Positions 33,990 to 42,628 of a stretch of DNA of 64,000 bases are shown here, piece by piece. The translations under genes were made by a program, and so were the position numbers. Source of the DNA: Aquiluna sp. (lineage in GTDB: Bacteria; Actinomycetota; Actinomycetes; Actinomycetales; Microbacteriaceae); contig JAIOXN010000001.1 in NCBI GenBank assembly GCA_021741585.1, positions 434,001 through 498,000 on the forward strand. The letters are read 5' to 3'. Numbering within the stretch: the stretch's first letter is position 1; each line of letters begins with the position of its first letter. The notes below the pieces were generated by a model, which saw only the letters and a list, made by a program, of their open reading frames with translations, had not been told where the DNA came from and ran no database searches.

Positions 33990-34540
33990 GCCTTACCCCA
34001 GCGCAACGTCGAGCTAAGCAAACGGTTCGAAACCTAATACTTTCCCTGATTGTCACGCTCGGTTTGACCTTCGCAATTGTTCTTGGAGTCCCAAGAGACG
34101 ACAGCAACATGATTCAACCGGTGGATTATTTTGCGATTGCTACCGAAGCATCTGTTTCCCTCGAAAACCAGGTGCTGACACCAGAAATAGACCCGGACTG
34201 GTGGGCGAATGCGGCTCGGGTTCAAACCGACCTAGATGTAAAGAGTTGGTATGTGGGCTTTATTACCGACACCAACCAGTATATCGGAATGGCCCAAAGC
34301 TTTGATGCAAACCCTTCGTGGTTGGCATTGATGCTGCAGGGCAACTGGCAAGACGGCGAAGTAGAAATTGGCGACCAAACCTGGGAGGTTTGGCCAACAC
34401 TCGGCCCAAGCAAGCCACCGGGAACCAAAGAGTATGCGCTTGTTCACAAGGATGAAACCTCAGTGGTTGTAATCTATGGAACAGCTAGCCAAGAAGAGTT
34501 TTTCGAACTAGCAGAGTCCATAAACAAACAGCTTGACTAG
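33986..34540 (+). CDS. DUF4245 family membrane-anchored protein
   Basis: 184 aa. A basic N-terminus (PAQRRAKQTVRNL) precedes a single membrane segment (about residues 17-34), then an extracytoplasmic domain with PVDYFAIATEA and PDWWANAARVQTD. The layout matches DUF4245 proteins that accompany xseAB and fumC/glpX in actinobacteria. Molecular function unknown. GTG start overlapping the xseB stop. It does not have a lipobox. Confidence 0.78.
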   Translation: MSLTPAQRRAKQTVRNLILSLIVTLGLTFAIVLGVPRDDSNMIQPVDYFAIATEASVSLENQVLTPEIDPDWWANAARVQTDLDVKSWYVGFITDTNQYIGMAQSFDANPSWLALMLQGNWQDGEVEIGDQTWEVWPTLGPSKPPGTKEYALVHKDETSVVVIYGTASQEEFFELAESINKQLD

Positions 34541-34555
34541 AAGGGGCCCGACCTA

Positions 34556-35176
34556 ATGGCCAGACCTCAAGATGCATCTTCCGCCTGGGAAGCCTTGATT
34601 AGAGGAAACCAGAACTTTGTGGCAGGGACCCCTGCCCACCCTCGCCAAGATGCCGATATTCGGAAAGTAACAGCTGAGCAGCAAAGACCTTTTGCAGCGC
34701 TGTTTGGCTGCGCCGACTCGCGCTTAGCCGCTGAAATGATTTTTGACGTTGGCCTTGGTGACCTTTTTGTGGTTCGCAATGCCGGACAGGTAATTGCAGA
34801 AACCATCCTGGGTTCGCTGGAATTTGCGGTAGAAGTCCTCAATGTTCCACTGATCTTGGTTCTAGGTCACGACGAGTGTGGAGCGGTTCGTTCAACCATG
34901 AATGCTGCCGATGGGACTCTTGAAATTGAAGGCGAATACATTCACAAACTAGTAAGCCGGATCATGCCGACCGTTCAGCGCGGCCTTGATGCCGGCGAAC
35001 GCTCGATAGATGATCTGACCACTAGGCATATTCAAGACACTATCGAAGAGATGTTGGAGAAATCAGATCTAATATCGTCTCGAGTAAAAACTGGCAAACT
35101 TGCAGTAGTTGGAGCAAATTACAAGCTGGAACTTGGTGAAGTTCACATGGTTTGCTCACATGGCGAAATCGCCTAG
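34556..35176 (+). CDS. Beta-class carbonic anhydrase
   Basis: 206-aa zinc enzyme interconverting CO2 and bicarbonate. Zinc ligands Cys52 (GCADSR, with the Asp54-Arg56 dyad), His105 and Cys108 (LVLGHDECGAV) are all present. RNAGQVI and a C-terminal HMVCSHG-type end follow. Supplies bicarbonate for carboxylases, useful at the CO2 levels of open water. AAGGGG (34541-34546) precedes ATG 34556. Fifteen bases upstream of fumC. Confidence 0.93.
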   Translation: MARPQDASSAWEALIRGNQNFVAGTPAHPRQDADIRKVTAEQQRPFAALFGCADSRLAAEMIFDVGLGDLFVVRNAGQVIAETILGSLEFAVEVLNVPLILVLGHDECGAVRSTMNAADGTLEIEGEYIHKLVSRIMPTVQRGLDAGERSIDDLTTRHIQDTIEEMLEKSDLISSRVKTGKLAVVGANYKLELGEVHMVCSHGEIA

Positions 35177-35191
35177 TTCGAAAGAGGAAAA

Positions 35192-36580
35192 ATGGAATAC
35201 CGCATTGAACACGACACCATGGGTGAGGTCAAAGTTCCGATCGACGCCCTGTATCGAGCACAGACCCAACGTGCGGTAGAGAACTTCCCAATCAGCGGCA
35301 CTGGTCTAGAGCGCGAACACATCATCGCACTTGCCAGAATCAAAAAGGCTGCGGCAATTGCAAACCAAAAGCTTGGAATTCTTGCCCAGGATATTGCGGA
35401 TGTAATCGTCGCAAGCGCCGACGAGGTTATCTCGGGTTCACACCATGATCACTTTCCGGTGGATGTCTTCCAAACCGGCAGTGGAACCTCTTCGAACATG
35501 AACATGAATGAAGTGCTGGCAACCCTTGCAACTAAGAAGTTGGGCAAGGAGGTTCACCCAAACGATCACGTGAACTGCTCACAGTCTTCAAACGATGTAT
35601 TTCCGACTTCGGTTCACATTGCAGTCACCGGAGCGCTTATCAACGACCTGCTTCCCGCCTTGGATTACCTAGCCAAGGCTTTGGAAGAAAAAGCAGTCGC
35701 CTGGAAAGAGCTAGTGAAGCCTGGCCGCACCCACCTAATGGATGCTACCCCTGTGACATTTGGTCAAGAGTTCGCGGGCTATGCCGCGCAAATTCGTTAT
35801 GGGATTGAACGAGTTCAATCAACATTGGTGCGCGTTGCCGAAGTTCCTCAGGGTGGAACCGCAACAGGTACCGGAATCAACACCCCAAAGGGCTTCCCTC
35901 AGGAGGTTATCGCTCTGATTGCCAAGGACGCGAACCTACCAATCACAGAAGCCAGGGACCACTTTGAGGCTCAAGGGGCGAGAGATGCATTGGTTGAGGC
36001 ATCGGGTGCCCTAAAAGTGATTGCAGTCTCGCTAACCAAGATCAACAACGATTTGCGCTGGATGGGATCCGGTCCGAACACCGGACTGGGAGAACTCAAC
36101 ATCCCCGACCTGCAGCCAGGCTCTTCGATTATGCCGGGCAAAGTTAATCCAGTTGTCCCAGAAGCCGTCCTTATGGTCTGTGCACGCGTCATCGGAAATG
36201 ATGCCACCGTCACCTGGGCTGGAGCGTCTGGAAGCTTTGAGCTAAACGTTGCTATCCCAGTAATGGGAAACGCCCTTCTTGAAAGCATCAGGCTCTTGGC
36301 CAACTCAATGCGAGTCTTGGCTGATAAGACCGTGGTTGGCCTTGAGGTTAATGCAGAGCGTGCCAGAGCATTAGCCGAATCAAGCCCTTCGATTGTCACG
36401 CCATTGAATAAGTTCATTGGCTATGAAGCTGCGGCCAAGATTGCAAAGCACTCGGTTAACAACTCGATGACGGTTAAGGAATCCACCATCGCATTAGGTT
36501 ATGTGGATAACGAAAAGCTCACTATGGAGCAACTAGACAAGGCCCTTGATGTCTTGCCTATGACCCGGCCACCTCAGTAA
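35192..36580 (+). CDS. fumC: Class II fumarate hydratase
   Basis: 462 aa, iron-independent fumarase of the citric acid cycle. [16 protein letters not shown] near residue 95, [18 protein letters not shown] near 128 and the superfamily signature [15 protein letters not shown] near 310 are intact. AGAGGAAAA before ATG 35192 is a good ribosome binding site. Its last 23 bases overlap the convergent A24 peptidase gene. Confidence 0.97.
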   Translation: MEYRIEHDTMGEVKVPIDALYRAQTQRAVENFPISGTGLEREHIIALARIKKAAAIANQKLGILAQDIADVIVASADEVISGSHHDHFPVDVFQTGSGTSSNMNMNEVLATLATKKLGKEVHPNDHVNCSQSSNDVFPTSVHIAVTGALINDLLPALDYLAKALEEKAVAWKELVKPGRTHLMDATPVTFGQEFAGYAAQIRYGIERVQSTLVRVAEVPQGGTATGTGINTPKGFPQEVIALIAKDANLPITEARDHFEAQGARDALVEASGALKVIAVSLTKINNDLRWMGSGPNTGLGELNIPDLQPGSSIMPGKVNPVVPEAVLMVCARVIGNDATVTWAGASGSFELNVAIPVMGNALLESIRLLANSMRVLADKTVVGLEVNAERARALAESSPSIVTPLNKFIGYEAAAKIAKHSVNNSMTVKESTIALGYVDNEKLTMEQLDKALDVLPMTRPPQ

Positions 36581-37064
36581 ACCTAGACACACCATCTGAG
36601 AGCGGAACCAGAGCCGTTAGGCAAAACCCGAGTATCAAATACGGTCCGAGCGCTACCGAATCTTTGAATCCGATGCGCTTTCTAGCGAGCAGCATCAGAG
36701 AACCGATTGCCGCAATTCCAAATCCGAGGGTCAGCGCAACAATCGCCAGAACCGGATTGAACCAGCACAAGATTAAATTGCTATTGGCTAGGAATTTACT
36801 ATCGCCAAAACCAAGCAGATCTAGCCAGCTCAGCAAATAGCCAAGCCCCAGAGTGGTGAGCATAACCACGATTGCAAATGCGAGGCGATTGAAGTCCTGG
36901 CTGACTATTCCTGCCAAAGACAGAGCCAGCGTGCTGTATGCAAGGGCTGGAATTGTGTATTTATTTGGTAAGCGATGCTCTCGAATATCGTTAATCGCCA
37001 AAGGATAAGCCAAAGCGAAAATGACAAGAATCGTTGATAGCTCCAGAACCGTCAAAAACAGCAT
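36558..37064 (-). CDS. A24 family (prepilin peptidase-like) membrane protein
   Basis: 168 aa, about five to six hydrophobic segments. Both aspartate motifs of the type IV prepilin peptidase family can be seen: DIREHRLPN (about residues 26-34) and GFGDSKF (about 85-91, GxGDxK). The N-terminal zinc/methylation domain of PilD is absent, as in CpaA/TadV-type enzymes. No pilin, tad or secretion gene lies within this window, so its substrate must be encoded elsewhere or it acts on another protein. Confidence 0.8.
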   Translation of the reverse strand: MLFLTVLELSTILVIFALAYPLAINDIREHRLPNKYTIPALAYSTLALSLAGIVSQDFNRLAFAIVVMLTTLGLGYLLSWLDLLGFGDSKFLANSNLILCWFNPVLAIVALTLGFGIAAIGSLMLLARKRIGFKDSVALGPYLILGFCLTALVPLSDGVSRFTEVAGS

Positions 37065-37076
37065 CTGCTAAGACTA
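37065..37076 (-). promoter_or_regulatory. Candidate leaderless -10 box of the A24 gene
   Basis: Minus-strand TAGTCT (37076-37071), six bases, then ATG 37064. No Shine-Dalgarno sequence. Confidence 0.42.
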
Positions 37077-37113
37077 AGAATCCCTGAGATTCCCCGCCGA
37101 AAGTTATCCCCAG

Positions 37114-38493
37114 TTAGTAATCGAGTAAATCGGTTACTAGAGCCGCGATTTCACTTCGCTCTGAGCGGGTAAGCGTGATGTGACTAAAGATTGACTGACC
37201 CTTGAGGGTTTCCACAACAGAGGCAATCCCGTCGTGGCGACCAACCCGCAGGTTATCGCGCTGTGCCACGTCGTGAGTTAAGACAACTCGAGACTTTTGA
37301 CCAATTCTGGATAACATCGTCAAAAGCACATTGCGCTCAAGCGACTGAGCTTCGTCAACAATTACGAAGGTGTCGTGTAATGAACGTCCACGGATGTGAG
37401 TAAGCGGCAAAACCTCGAGAATTCCTCGGTTCATAACTTCTTCAATCACTTCTTTGGAAACCAGGGCCCCTAGGGTGTCAAACACAGCTTGGGCCCAAGG
37501 ATTCATCTTCTCGGCTTCGGTGCCTGGCAGATAACCAAGCTCTTGACCTCCAACCGCGTAAAGCGGGCGGAACACCATAATTTTTTTGTGCTGCCTGCGC
37601 TCTAGGACCGCTTCAAGTCCAGCACAAAGTGCAAGGGCACTCTTTCCGGTTCCTGCTCTACCGCCAAGCGAGACAATTCCCATTTCCGGATCCAACAAGG
37701 CATCAATTGCGAGTCGCTGCTCTGCGGAACGGCCGTGCACTCCGAAGATCTCGCGGTCCCCACGCACCAACTTGATTGTTCTGTTTTCCGACACTCTGCC
37801 GAGTGCGCCGCCACGATCCGAGTGAAGAATCAAACCGGTGTTGACTGGCAGGGTCTTTGCCTCCTCGTGAACAATTTCTTCCTGATCGTAAAGATCTGCC
37901 ATCTCATCGGCAGAGAGGTTCAGATCAGATGTTCCATTCCACTCATCGGTGGCGAGTTCGTGAAGGTATTCCTCAGCCTTCATACCAATCGCGGATGCTT
38001 TAACTCGCATAGGAAGGTCTTTGGAAACGATAGTTACATCGAAACCTTCGCTCTTGAGATTTGCTGCGACTGCAAGAATTCGCGAGTCATTGTCGCCGAG
38101 CTGGAATCCGGCAGGAAGAACGCTCTGGTCAATGTGATTGAGCTCGACACGCAAAGTGCCGCCTTCGCCCACCTGAATCGGGAAATCTAGCCGCTCGTGC
38201 TTCTTTCGCAAATCGTCTAAAAAGCGCAATGCTTTCCTTGCAAAGAAGCCGATTTCTAGGTCATTGCGCTTTTTCTCTAGCTCGTTGATAACAACAATTG
38301 GGAGCACTACTTCGTGCTCGGCGAACCTAAACATCGCCCTAGGGTCAGAAAGCAAAACCGAGGTATCGATCACAAAAGTGCGAACCTCGGTCGGAGTGCT
38401 TGAAGCTTTGGAACCTTGGGGCTTTTTCACCACCTCAGGACTGGCTGTTTTTGAAACTTTGCTTGAGGTCCTGGGGCTGGAGGTTTCGGGCAC
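37114..38493 (-). CDS. phoH: PhoH2-type protein: PIN ribonuclease fused to PhoH ATPase
   Basis: 459 aa. An N-terminal PIN domain (about residues 38-175) starts with [18 protein letters not shown] and includes the acidic cluster [12 protein letters not shown]. It is followed by a PhoH P-loop ATPase (about 250-459) with [12 protein letters not shown] (Walker A) and [11 protein letters not shown] (Walker B). Mycobacterial PhoH2 proteins of this build are reported RNA helicase/ribonucleases. GTG start behind GGAG. A single-chain toxin-like role or RNA turnover is inferred. Confidence 0.92.
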   Translation of the reverse strand: MPETSSPRTSSKVSKTASPEVVKKPQGSKASSTPTEVRTFVIDTSVLLSDPRAMFRFAEHEVVLPIVVINELEKKRNDLEIGFFARKALRFLDDLRKKHERLDFPIQVGEGGTLRVELNHIDQSVLPAGFQLGDNDSRILAVAANLKSEGFDVTIVSKDLPMRVKASAIGMKAEEYLHELATDEWNGTSDLNLSADEMADLYDQEEIVHEEAKTLPVNTGLILHSDRGGALGRVSENRTIKLVRGDREIFGVHGRSAEQRLAIDALLDPEMGIVSLGGRAGTGKSALALCAGLEAVLERRQHKKIMVFRPLYAVGGQELGYLPGTEAEKMNPWAQAVFDTLGALVSKEVIEEVMNRGILEVLPLTHIRGRSLHDTFVIVDEAQSLERNVLLTMLSRIGQKSRVVLTHDVAQRDNLRVGRHDGIASVVETLKGQSIFSHITLTRSERSEIAALVTDLLDY

Positions 38494-38593
38494 CTATTCT
38501 CCTTTGGCTGGTTCTACGATGAATGTACGCCCGAGATTTATCGTTTTTGAATTAGGACACGCCCAAATCGAATTCGTTTACCTAAACGTTTTA

Positions 38594-39355
38594 TTAGGAA
38601 CCAAAGCGACGGTGACGACGCTGGAAATTCCGCATTGCGCGCAGAAAATCAACCCTGCGGAAATCTGGCCACATCGCCTCTGCGAAGTAGAACTCGCTAT
38701 TGGCACTTTGCCACAACAAGAAACCGGAAAGTCTTTGTTCGCCCGAGGTGCGGATCAGAAGATCTGGATCTGGCTGCCCCCCTGTGTAGAGGTGGTCAGC
38801 AATCAACTCAGGGGTTAGCAGCTCCGCAAGCTCCTCAACGCTCTTTCCCTCGGAGGCGTTTTTGCGCAGGATTGATCTCATCGCATCGGCAATCTCTTTG
38901 CGACCGCCGTAGGCAACAGCAAGGTTCACATGCAATCCAGAGTTTCTGGAGCTTTGCTCTTGAATTACTTGCAATCGATTTGCGGCATCTTCGGGAAGTG
39001 CCTGCATATCCCCCACTACCTGAAGCCGGAATTTACCAAGATCCGCCAATCGTTCAGATAGAGAGACAATGATCTCGATTAGGTCAGCGAGCTCATCCGA
39101 GTCTCGTCCCTTCAAATTGTCTGTAGAAAGCAGATATAGGGTGACGTGAGAAATCTTTAGGTCTGCACACCAACCCAGAAAATCTTCTATTTTTCTGGCG
39201 CCTGCGGCGTGGCCATGGCCGGCCCTATCTAGACCCTGAGCTACTGCCCACCTTCTGTTGCCATCCACCATGACACCGATGTGCTTTGGAAGACCCTCGG
39301 GCTTTAGTTCCTTCTCAAGTTGATGCTCATAGAGTCGGTAGATGAGTTTGCGCAC
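38594..39355 (-). CDS. uppS: Isoprenyl (Z-prenyl/undecaprenyl) diphosphate synthase
   Basis: 253-aa cis-prenyltransferase. HIGVMVDGNRRWA with catalytic Asp31, VTLYLLSTDNL near residue 95 and the C-terminal LLIRTSGEQRLSGFLLWQSANSEFYF are conserved. The chain length of the product (undecaprenyl, decaprenyl, or short Z-FPP) cannot be told from these motifs. It provides the lipid carrier for cell wall synthesis. GTG start with TAACCT six bases upstream. Neighbour of the PAQR gene, as in mycobacteria. Confidence 0.93.
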   Translation of the reverse strand: MRKLIYRLYEHQLEKELKPEGLPKHIGVMVDGNRRWAVAQGLDRAGHGHAAGARKIEDFLGWCADLKISHVTLYLLSTDNLKGRDSDELADLIEIIVSLSERLADLGKFRLQVVGDMQALPEDAANRLQVIQEQSSRNSGLHVNLAVAYGGRKEIADAMRSILRKNASEGKSVEELAELLTPELIADHLYTGGQPDPDLLIRTSGEQRLSGFLLWQSANSEFYFAEAMWPDFRRVDFLRAMRNFQRRHRRFGS

Positions 39356-39367
39356 CCAGACAGGTTA
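39356..39367 (-). promoter_or_regulatory. Candidate leaderless -10 box of uppS
   Basis: Minus-strand TAACCT (39367-39362), six bases, then GTG 39355. Confidence 0.42.
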
Positions 39368-39384
39368 TTGCAACTTCAATCAAT

Positions 39385-39396
39385 TAGGGTGGGGTC
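39385..39396 (+). promoter_or_regulatory. Candidate leaderless -10 box of the PAQR gene
   Basis: TAGGGT (39385-39390), six bases, then ATG 39397. The GGGG in between is too close to the start for a standard ribosome binding site. Confidence 0.35.
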
Positions 39397-40113
39397 ATGG
39401 CAAACCTTGAAACTCCAGACCCACTGCATGTTCCGCTCAATGAGCTAAAGGGGTCCGAATTTAAACCAACTTGGCGTGGCTGGATTCACACAGGCGTCCT
39501 GCCTTTTGTAGTGGCAGCCGGGATCGTTCTAATAGTCCTAAGCGATGGGTGGGTGGCTAAAACAGCGTCTGCCGTTTATTTTGCTAGTTCACTATTACTG
39601 TTTGGTAATTCCGCGCTTTATCACCGCTTCAACTGGAAGCCATTTACCAAAAAACTTCTTAAAAGAATCGATCACTCCAACATCTTCTTGCTGATTGCCG
39701 GAACTTACACCCCAATTAGCGTGAGCGGCCTGGTTAGCGATAAAGGCATCACCTTGTTGGTTCTGGCTTGGGGAATCGCGCTATTTGGAATCGGATTCCG
39801 CATCTTTTGGATCAATGCTCCGCGTTGGCTCTATGTCCCTATTTATCTGGGCATGGGCTGGGTGGCCATGCTCTACATTGTCGATTTGTTCAATGCCAAT
39901 GTTTGGATGATGAGTCTGGTGATTGCGGGTGGCTTAATGTACTCGGTTGGGGCTGTGATTTACGGCCTAAAGAGACCGAATCCGATTCCTAAGCACTTTG
40001 GTTTTCACGAGATCTTCCATGCCCTCACTGTTGCAGCGTTCTTCTGCCACTGGGTTGCTGCACTAATTATTGGGATGAATCCGATTCCGGGTTCTCTCGG
40101 TTTGGTTTCTTAG
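39397..40113 (+). CDS. Hemolysin III family protein (PAQR-like)
   Basis: 238 aa with seven hydrophobic helices. NSALYHRFNWKPF (about residue 69), KRIDHSNIFLLIAGTYTPI (about 89-107) and GFHEIFHALTVAAFFCHWVA (about 209-228) carry the conserved Ser/His/Asp metal-site residues of the PAQR/HlyIII family. Despite the name there is no good reason to expect a toxin; roles in membrane homeostasis are proposed. Its last 47 bases overlap the convergent small membrane-protein gene. Confidence 0.87.
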   Translation: MANLETPDPLHVPLNELKGSEFKPTWRGWIHTGVLPFVVAAGIVLIVLSDGWVAKTASAVYFASSLLLFGNSALYHRFNWKPFTKKLLKRIDHSNIFLLIAGTYTPISVSGLVSDKGITLLVLAWGIALFGIGFRIFWINAPRWLYVPIYLGMGWVAMLYIVDLFNANVWMMSLVIAGGLMYSVGAVIYGLKRPNPIPKHFGFHEIFHALTVAAFFCHWVAALIIGMNPIPGSLGLVS

Positions 40114-40363
40114 GCGGCTCTGGTCGCTCGGGTTTCTGAACCTCGAGGTTCATGAGCTCCTCAAGCGCAATCTTCTGACGAATCTCTGCCCGGTAGCGAG
40201 TTCTGCGCACTCTACGCACCATGTCAAAAATCAAAAGCACTGCCGCAGCGGTGACGGCGAAGGTCACCAAGAATCCAATGGTGCCTGGAGAGTTGTAGTT
40301 ATCGTCCGGAACCGGGGTTGGAGTTGTTGTGGCAGCAAAAATCACACTGAGAAGCAAATTCAT
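40067..40363 (-). CDS. Small single-pass membrane protein, conserved in actinobacteria
   Basis: 98 aa: possible short signal-like N-terminus, a Thr/Pro stretch (ATTTPTPVPDD), one clear membrane helix (about residues 28-47), then a basic juxtamembrane region and a highly charged tail rich in Pro, Glu and Lys. Layout and position between hlyIII and DUF4307-greA match M. tuberculosis Rv1083, which neighbours mca. Function unknown. Its 3' end overlaps the PAQR gene by 47 bases. Confidence 0.7.
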   Translation of the reverse strand: MNLLLSVIFAATTTPTPVPDDNYNSPGTIGFLVTFAVTAAAVLLIFDMVRRVRRTRYRAEIRQKIALEELMNLEVQKPERPEPPKKPNRENPESDSSQ

Positions 40364-40375
40364 GTCTCAAGTATC
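40364..40375 (-). promoter_or_regulatory. Candidate leaderless -10 box of the 98-aa membrane protein
   Basis: Minus-strand GATACT (40375-40370), six bases TGAGAC, then ATG 40363. Confidence 0.35.
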
Positions 40376-40388
40376 CCGCACACTGGCA

Positions 40389-40400
40389 TAACCTTGAGAC
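40389..40400 (+). promoter_or_regulatory. Candidate leaderless -10 box of the DUF4307 gene
   Basis: TAACCT (40389-40394), six bases TGAGAC, then ATG 40401. Confidence 0.4.
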
Positions 40401-40796
40401 ATGGCGCAAACAACCCAGGATCTTTTGGCATCTCGCTATGGGAAAAAGAGCACACCAAATAAGAAGCGCAATTCCGTTTTGGCTTCCCTTGGAGTCGCAG
40501 TGCTATCGATTGGCGCAGCCTATTTTGGCTTCGCAAATTACAGCCCAGTGAGTTTCAAAGACGTTGGTTTCCGGGTGATATCGAATATCGAGACTGAGAT
40601 CGATTTCGAGATCACAAAACCTACTGATGCAACTGCCACCTGCGAATTGGAAGCCCTCAATAACGCCTTCGGGGTGATTGGCTACAAGAAAGTATTCATT
40701 GAGACTTCAACCACCCAAACCACTCGCCACACCGCAACCGTGATCACAACCGAGAAAGCCGTCACGGGCTTGGTGGCCAACTGCACTCTCAACTAG
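40401..40796 (+). CDS. DUF4307 family membrane protein
   Basis: 131 aa: cytoplasmic basic tail (GKKSTPNKKRN), one membrane helix (about residues 26-46), then an extracytoplasmic beta-rich domain containing EIDFEITKPTDATATCELEAL and a second Cys near the end (NCTLN), possibly a disulfide pair. Matches DUF4307 proteins that precede greA in actinobacteria. Function unknown. A terminator-like hairpin follows 11 bases after its stop. Confidence 0.8.
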   Translation: MAQTTQDLLASRYGKKSTPNKKRNSVLASLGVAVLSIGAAYFGFANYSPVSFKDVGFRVISNIETEIDFEITKPTDATATCELEALNNAFGVIGYKKVFIETSTTQTTRHTATVITTEKAVTGLVANCTLN

Positions 40797-40807
40797 AATT
40801 GCCGGAT

Positions 40808-40829
40808 GCTCGCCGATAGCGAGCTTTTT
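40808..40829 (+). terminator. Rho-independent terminator or greA leader attenuator
   Basis: GCTCGC-CGATA-GCGAGC (40808-40824) forms a six-base-pair GC-rich stem followed directly by TTTTT (40825-40829). It ends 20 bases before the greA start, leaving no space for a separate greA promoter downstream. Confidence 0.75.
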
Positions 40830-40849
40830 CAGTTCCCGGAAGGTTTCAG

Positions 40850-41356
40850 ATGAGCGACAGCATGCTACTGACTCAGGCAGCCTATGACCGCTTGAAAGCT
40901 GAGCTAACCGATCTGATCTTGGTTCAGCGTCATGAGATTGCCAAAAAGATTCAAGAGGCCCGAGAAGAGGGCGACCTTAAAGAAAACGGTGGGTACCACG
41001 CTGCCAAAGACGAGCAAGGGAAGATCGAAGCGAGAATTTTTCGCCTAGAAGAAATGCTGGCGAACGCAGAAATTGGGGAAGCGGATGCGACCGATGGCGT
41101 TGTGAAGCAGGGGCTAATGGTCGCCTGCAAACTCAACGGCAAAGACACCAGTTTTTATCTTGGCAGCCACGAAGTTTTCGAGGGTACCGAGTTTGAAGAG
41201 CAAATCGAAGATGGCGATTTGGATGTCTATAGTTCAGATAGCCCAATCGGCAAAGAGGTCATTGGCAAAAAGGTTGGCGACACAGTTAGTTTCAATGCGC
41301 CAAACGGAAAGCTCATCACTGTTGAAATCACTGGGATCTCAAACTTCGAGTTTTAG
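40850..41356 (+). CDS. greA: Transcription elongation factor GreA
   Basis: 168 aa: N-terminal coiled-coil finger (about residues 1-80) with the tip acidic pair in REEGDLKENGGYHAAKDEQ, and a C-terminal FKBP-like domain (about 85-168, PIGKEVIGKKVGDTVSFNAPNG). It rescues backtracked RNA polymerase by stimulating transcript cleavage. GGAAGG (40838-40843) precedes ATG 40850. The gene lies immediately downstream of a terminator hairpin. The stop overlaps the ilvA stop (TTAG). Confidence 0.96.
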   Translation: MSDSMLLTQAAYDRLKAELTDLILVQRHEIAKKIQEAREEGDLKENGGYHAAKDEQGKIEARIFRLEEMLANAEIGEADATDGVVKQGLMVACKLNGKDTSFYLGSHEVFEGTEFEEQIEDGDLDVYSSDSPIGKEVIGKKVGDTVSFNAPNGKLITVEITGISNFEF

Positions 41357-42588
41357 TCTTCGTGCAATCTCGGGTTCAGGCCGGCAGCTTCCAAAGACTT
41401 CATTACTTCATCCCGGTGATCTTTGCCGCGAGTTTCGACACTTAGATTCAATTCAACCTCGCTGATCTGAAGCCCGTTTCCATGTCGGGTGTGAAGAACT
41501 TCAACAACGTTAGCCTGAGCTGCTGCGACCGCCTCAGCGGTTTTAACAAGCTGCCCTGGGCGGTCCGGAAGCATAACCGAGATGTTTGTGTATCGATCAG
41601 AAGCTGCAAGCCCGTGACGAATAACTCTTTGCAGCAAAAGCGGATCGATATTGCCCCCGGAGAGAATGATTGCGGTTTTGCCGGTCAGCTTTACCTTGCC
41701 AGACATAACTGCAGCAACTCCAACTACGCCCCCAGCTTCAACCAATAGTTTTGATCTCTCTAGAACTGCAAGCATTGCTTGGGCAATTTCATCTTCGGTT
41801 ACGGTGAAAACTCCATCGACCAACTCGCGGACGATTTCAAATGGGACGGCGCCAGGTTTTGCTACCGCAATTCCATCCGCAATCGTCGGGTGGATTTCAG
41901 ACTCCACTGGCTTGCCAGCAGCAAGGGCATTCGGCCATGACGCAGCCTGCTCAGCCTGAACCGCATAAACGTTCACCTGTTTTCCCAAGGTTTTAGCCTT
42001 CTGCTTCACAGCAGATACGACACCAGCGGTAAGGCCACCCCCGCCAAGACAAACCAAAACATTTTCAACATCATCAAGTTGCTCGAGTATCTCGAGTCCG
42101 ACCGTGCCCTGCCCGGTGATGATACGCATGTCATCAAACGGTGGCACAAACACTGCTCCGGTTTGCTCGGTGAAGTCCCTAGCGGCGGCAAGGGTCTCGT
42201 CAAAAATCGCTCCGGTGAGAACCACATTCGCGCCATATCCCAGGGTTGCCTGGTATTTGGGAAGCGATGCTCCTACTGGCATAAAAATAGTGGCCTTGAT
42301 TCCAAGGACCTGAGCTGCCAGCGCAACGCCCTGTGCATGATTTCCAGCTGAGGCTGCAACAACACCCTTGGCCTTTTCTGCTGGGCTAAGTTGCGACATG
42401 AGGTTATAAGCGCCCCGAAGCTTATAGGCGCCAGTGCGCTGGAGATTTTCACACTTGAACCAAACTGATTGCCCAGTTAGCTCAGATAGCCAGTGACTTT
42501 CAAGCATTGGGGTCTGAATTGCAATCGCGGCGACCGTCTCTCGGGCAGTTTCAAACTGTTCAAGTGATGGTTGATTTGCGCTCGCCAT
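41353..42588 (-). CDS. ilvA: Threonine ammonia-lyase (threonine dehydratase)
   Basis: 411-aa PLP enzyme deaminating threonine to 2-oxobutyrate. The PLP lysine is in CENLQRTGAYKLRGAYN; VAASAGNHAQGVA and the glycine loop LVCLGGGGLTAGV follow. A single C-terminal ACT-like domain (about 330-411, MLPDRPGQLVKTAEAVAAA) places it between catabolic TdcB (no ACT) and E. coli IlvA (two ACT-like domains). Likely biosynthetic for isoleucine here, but allosteric behaviour is not predictable. GAAGG precedes the start. Product enamines are substrates of RidA, encoded in this window. Confidence 0.93.
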   Translation of the reverse strand: MASANQPSLEQFETARETVAAIAIQTPMLESHWLSELTGQSVWFKCENLQRTGAYKLRGAYNLMSQLSPAEKAKGVVAASAGNHAQGVALAAQVLGIKATIFMPVGASLPKYQATLGYGANVVLTGAIFDETLAAARDFTEQTGAVFVPPFDDMRIITGQGTVGLEILEQLDDVENVLVCLGGGGLTAGVVSAVKQKAKTLGKQVNVYAVQAEQAASWPNALAAGKPVESEIHPTIADGIAVAKPGAVPFEIVRELVDGVFTVTEDEIAQAMLAVLERSKLLVEAGGVVGVAAVMSGKVKLTGKTAIILSGGNIDPLLLQRVIRHGLAASDRYTNISVMLPDRPGQLVKTAEAVAAAQANVVEVLHTRHGNGLQISEVELNLSVETRGKDHRDEVMKSLEAAGLNPRLHED

Positions 42589-42628
42589 TTTTTAAACCTT
42601 CAATCTAAAGACGTTGAAAGTCTAGCGA

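Larger units (their letters stand above)
40361..40403. repeat. 11-bp perfect inverted repeat spanning two divergent start codons
   Basis: CATGTCTCAAG (40361-40371) and CTTGAGACATG (40393-40403) are exact reverse complements, separated by 21 bases. Each arm contains the ATG of one divergent gene (98-aa membrane protein, minus; DUF4307 protein, plus) and the six bases between its -10-like box and the start. Confidence 0.8.

Noticed and set aside
38560-38593. Small hairpin with T run between uppS and phoH (CGTTT-ACCT-AAACG-TTTTATT)
   Set aside because: A five-base AT-rich stem with the T tract on the plus strand, where no gene ends; unlikely to be a real terminator.
38264-38818. 184-aa plus-strand ORF crossing phoH and uppS
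   Set aside because: It spans the antisense of two conserved genes and their gap; no homology or start signal.
42589-42628. Leader peptide or T-box attenuator before ilvA
   Set aside because: The gap is only 40 bases, with a GAAGG ribosome binding site and no T-box motif, Ile-rich leader or terminator.
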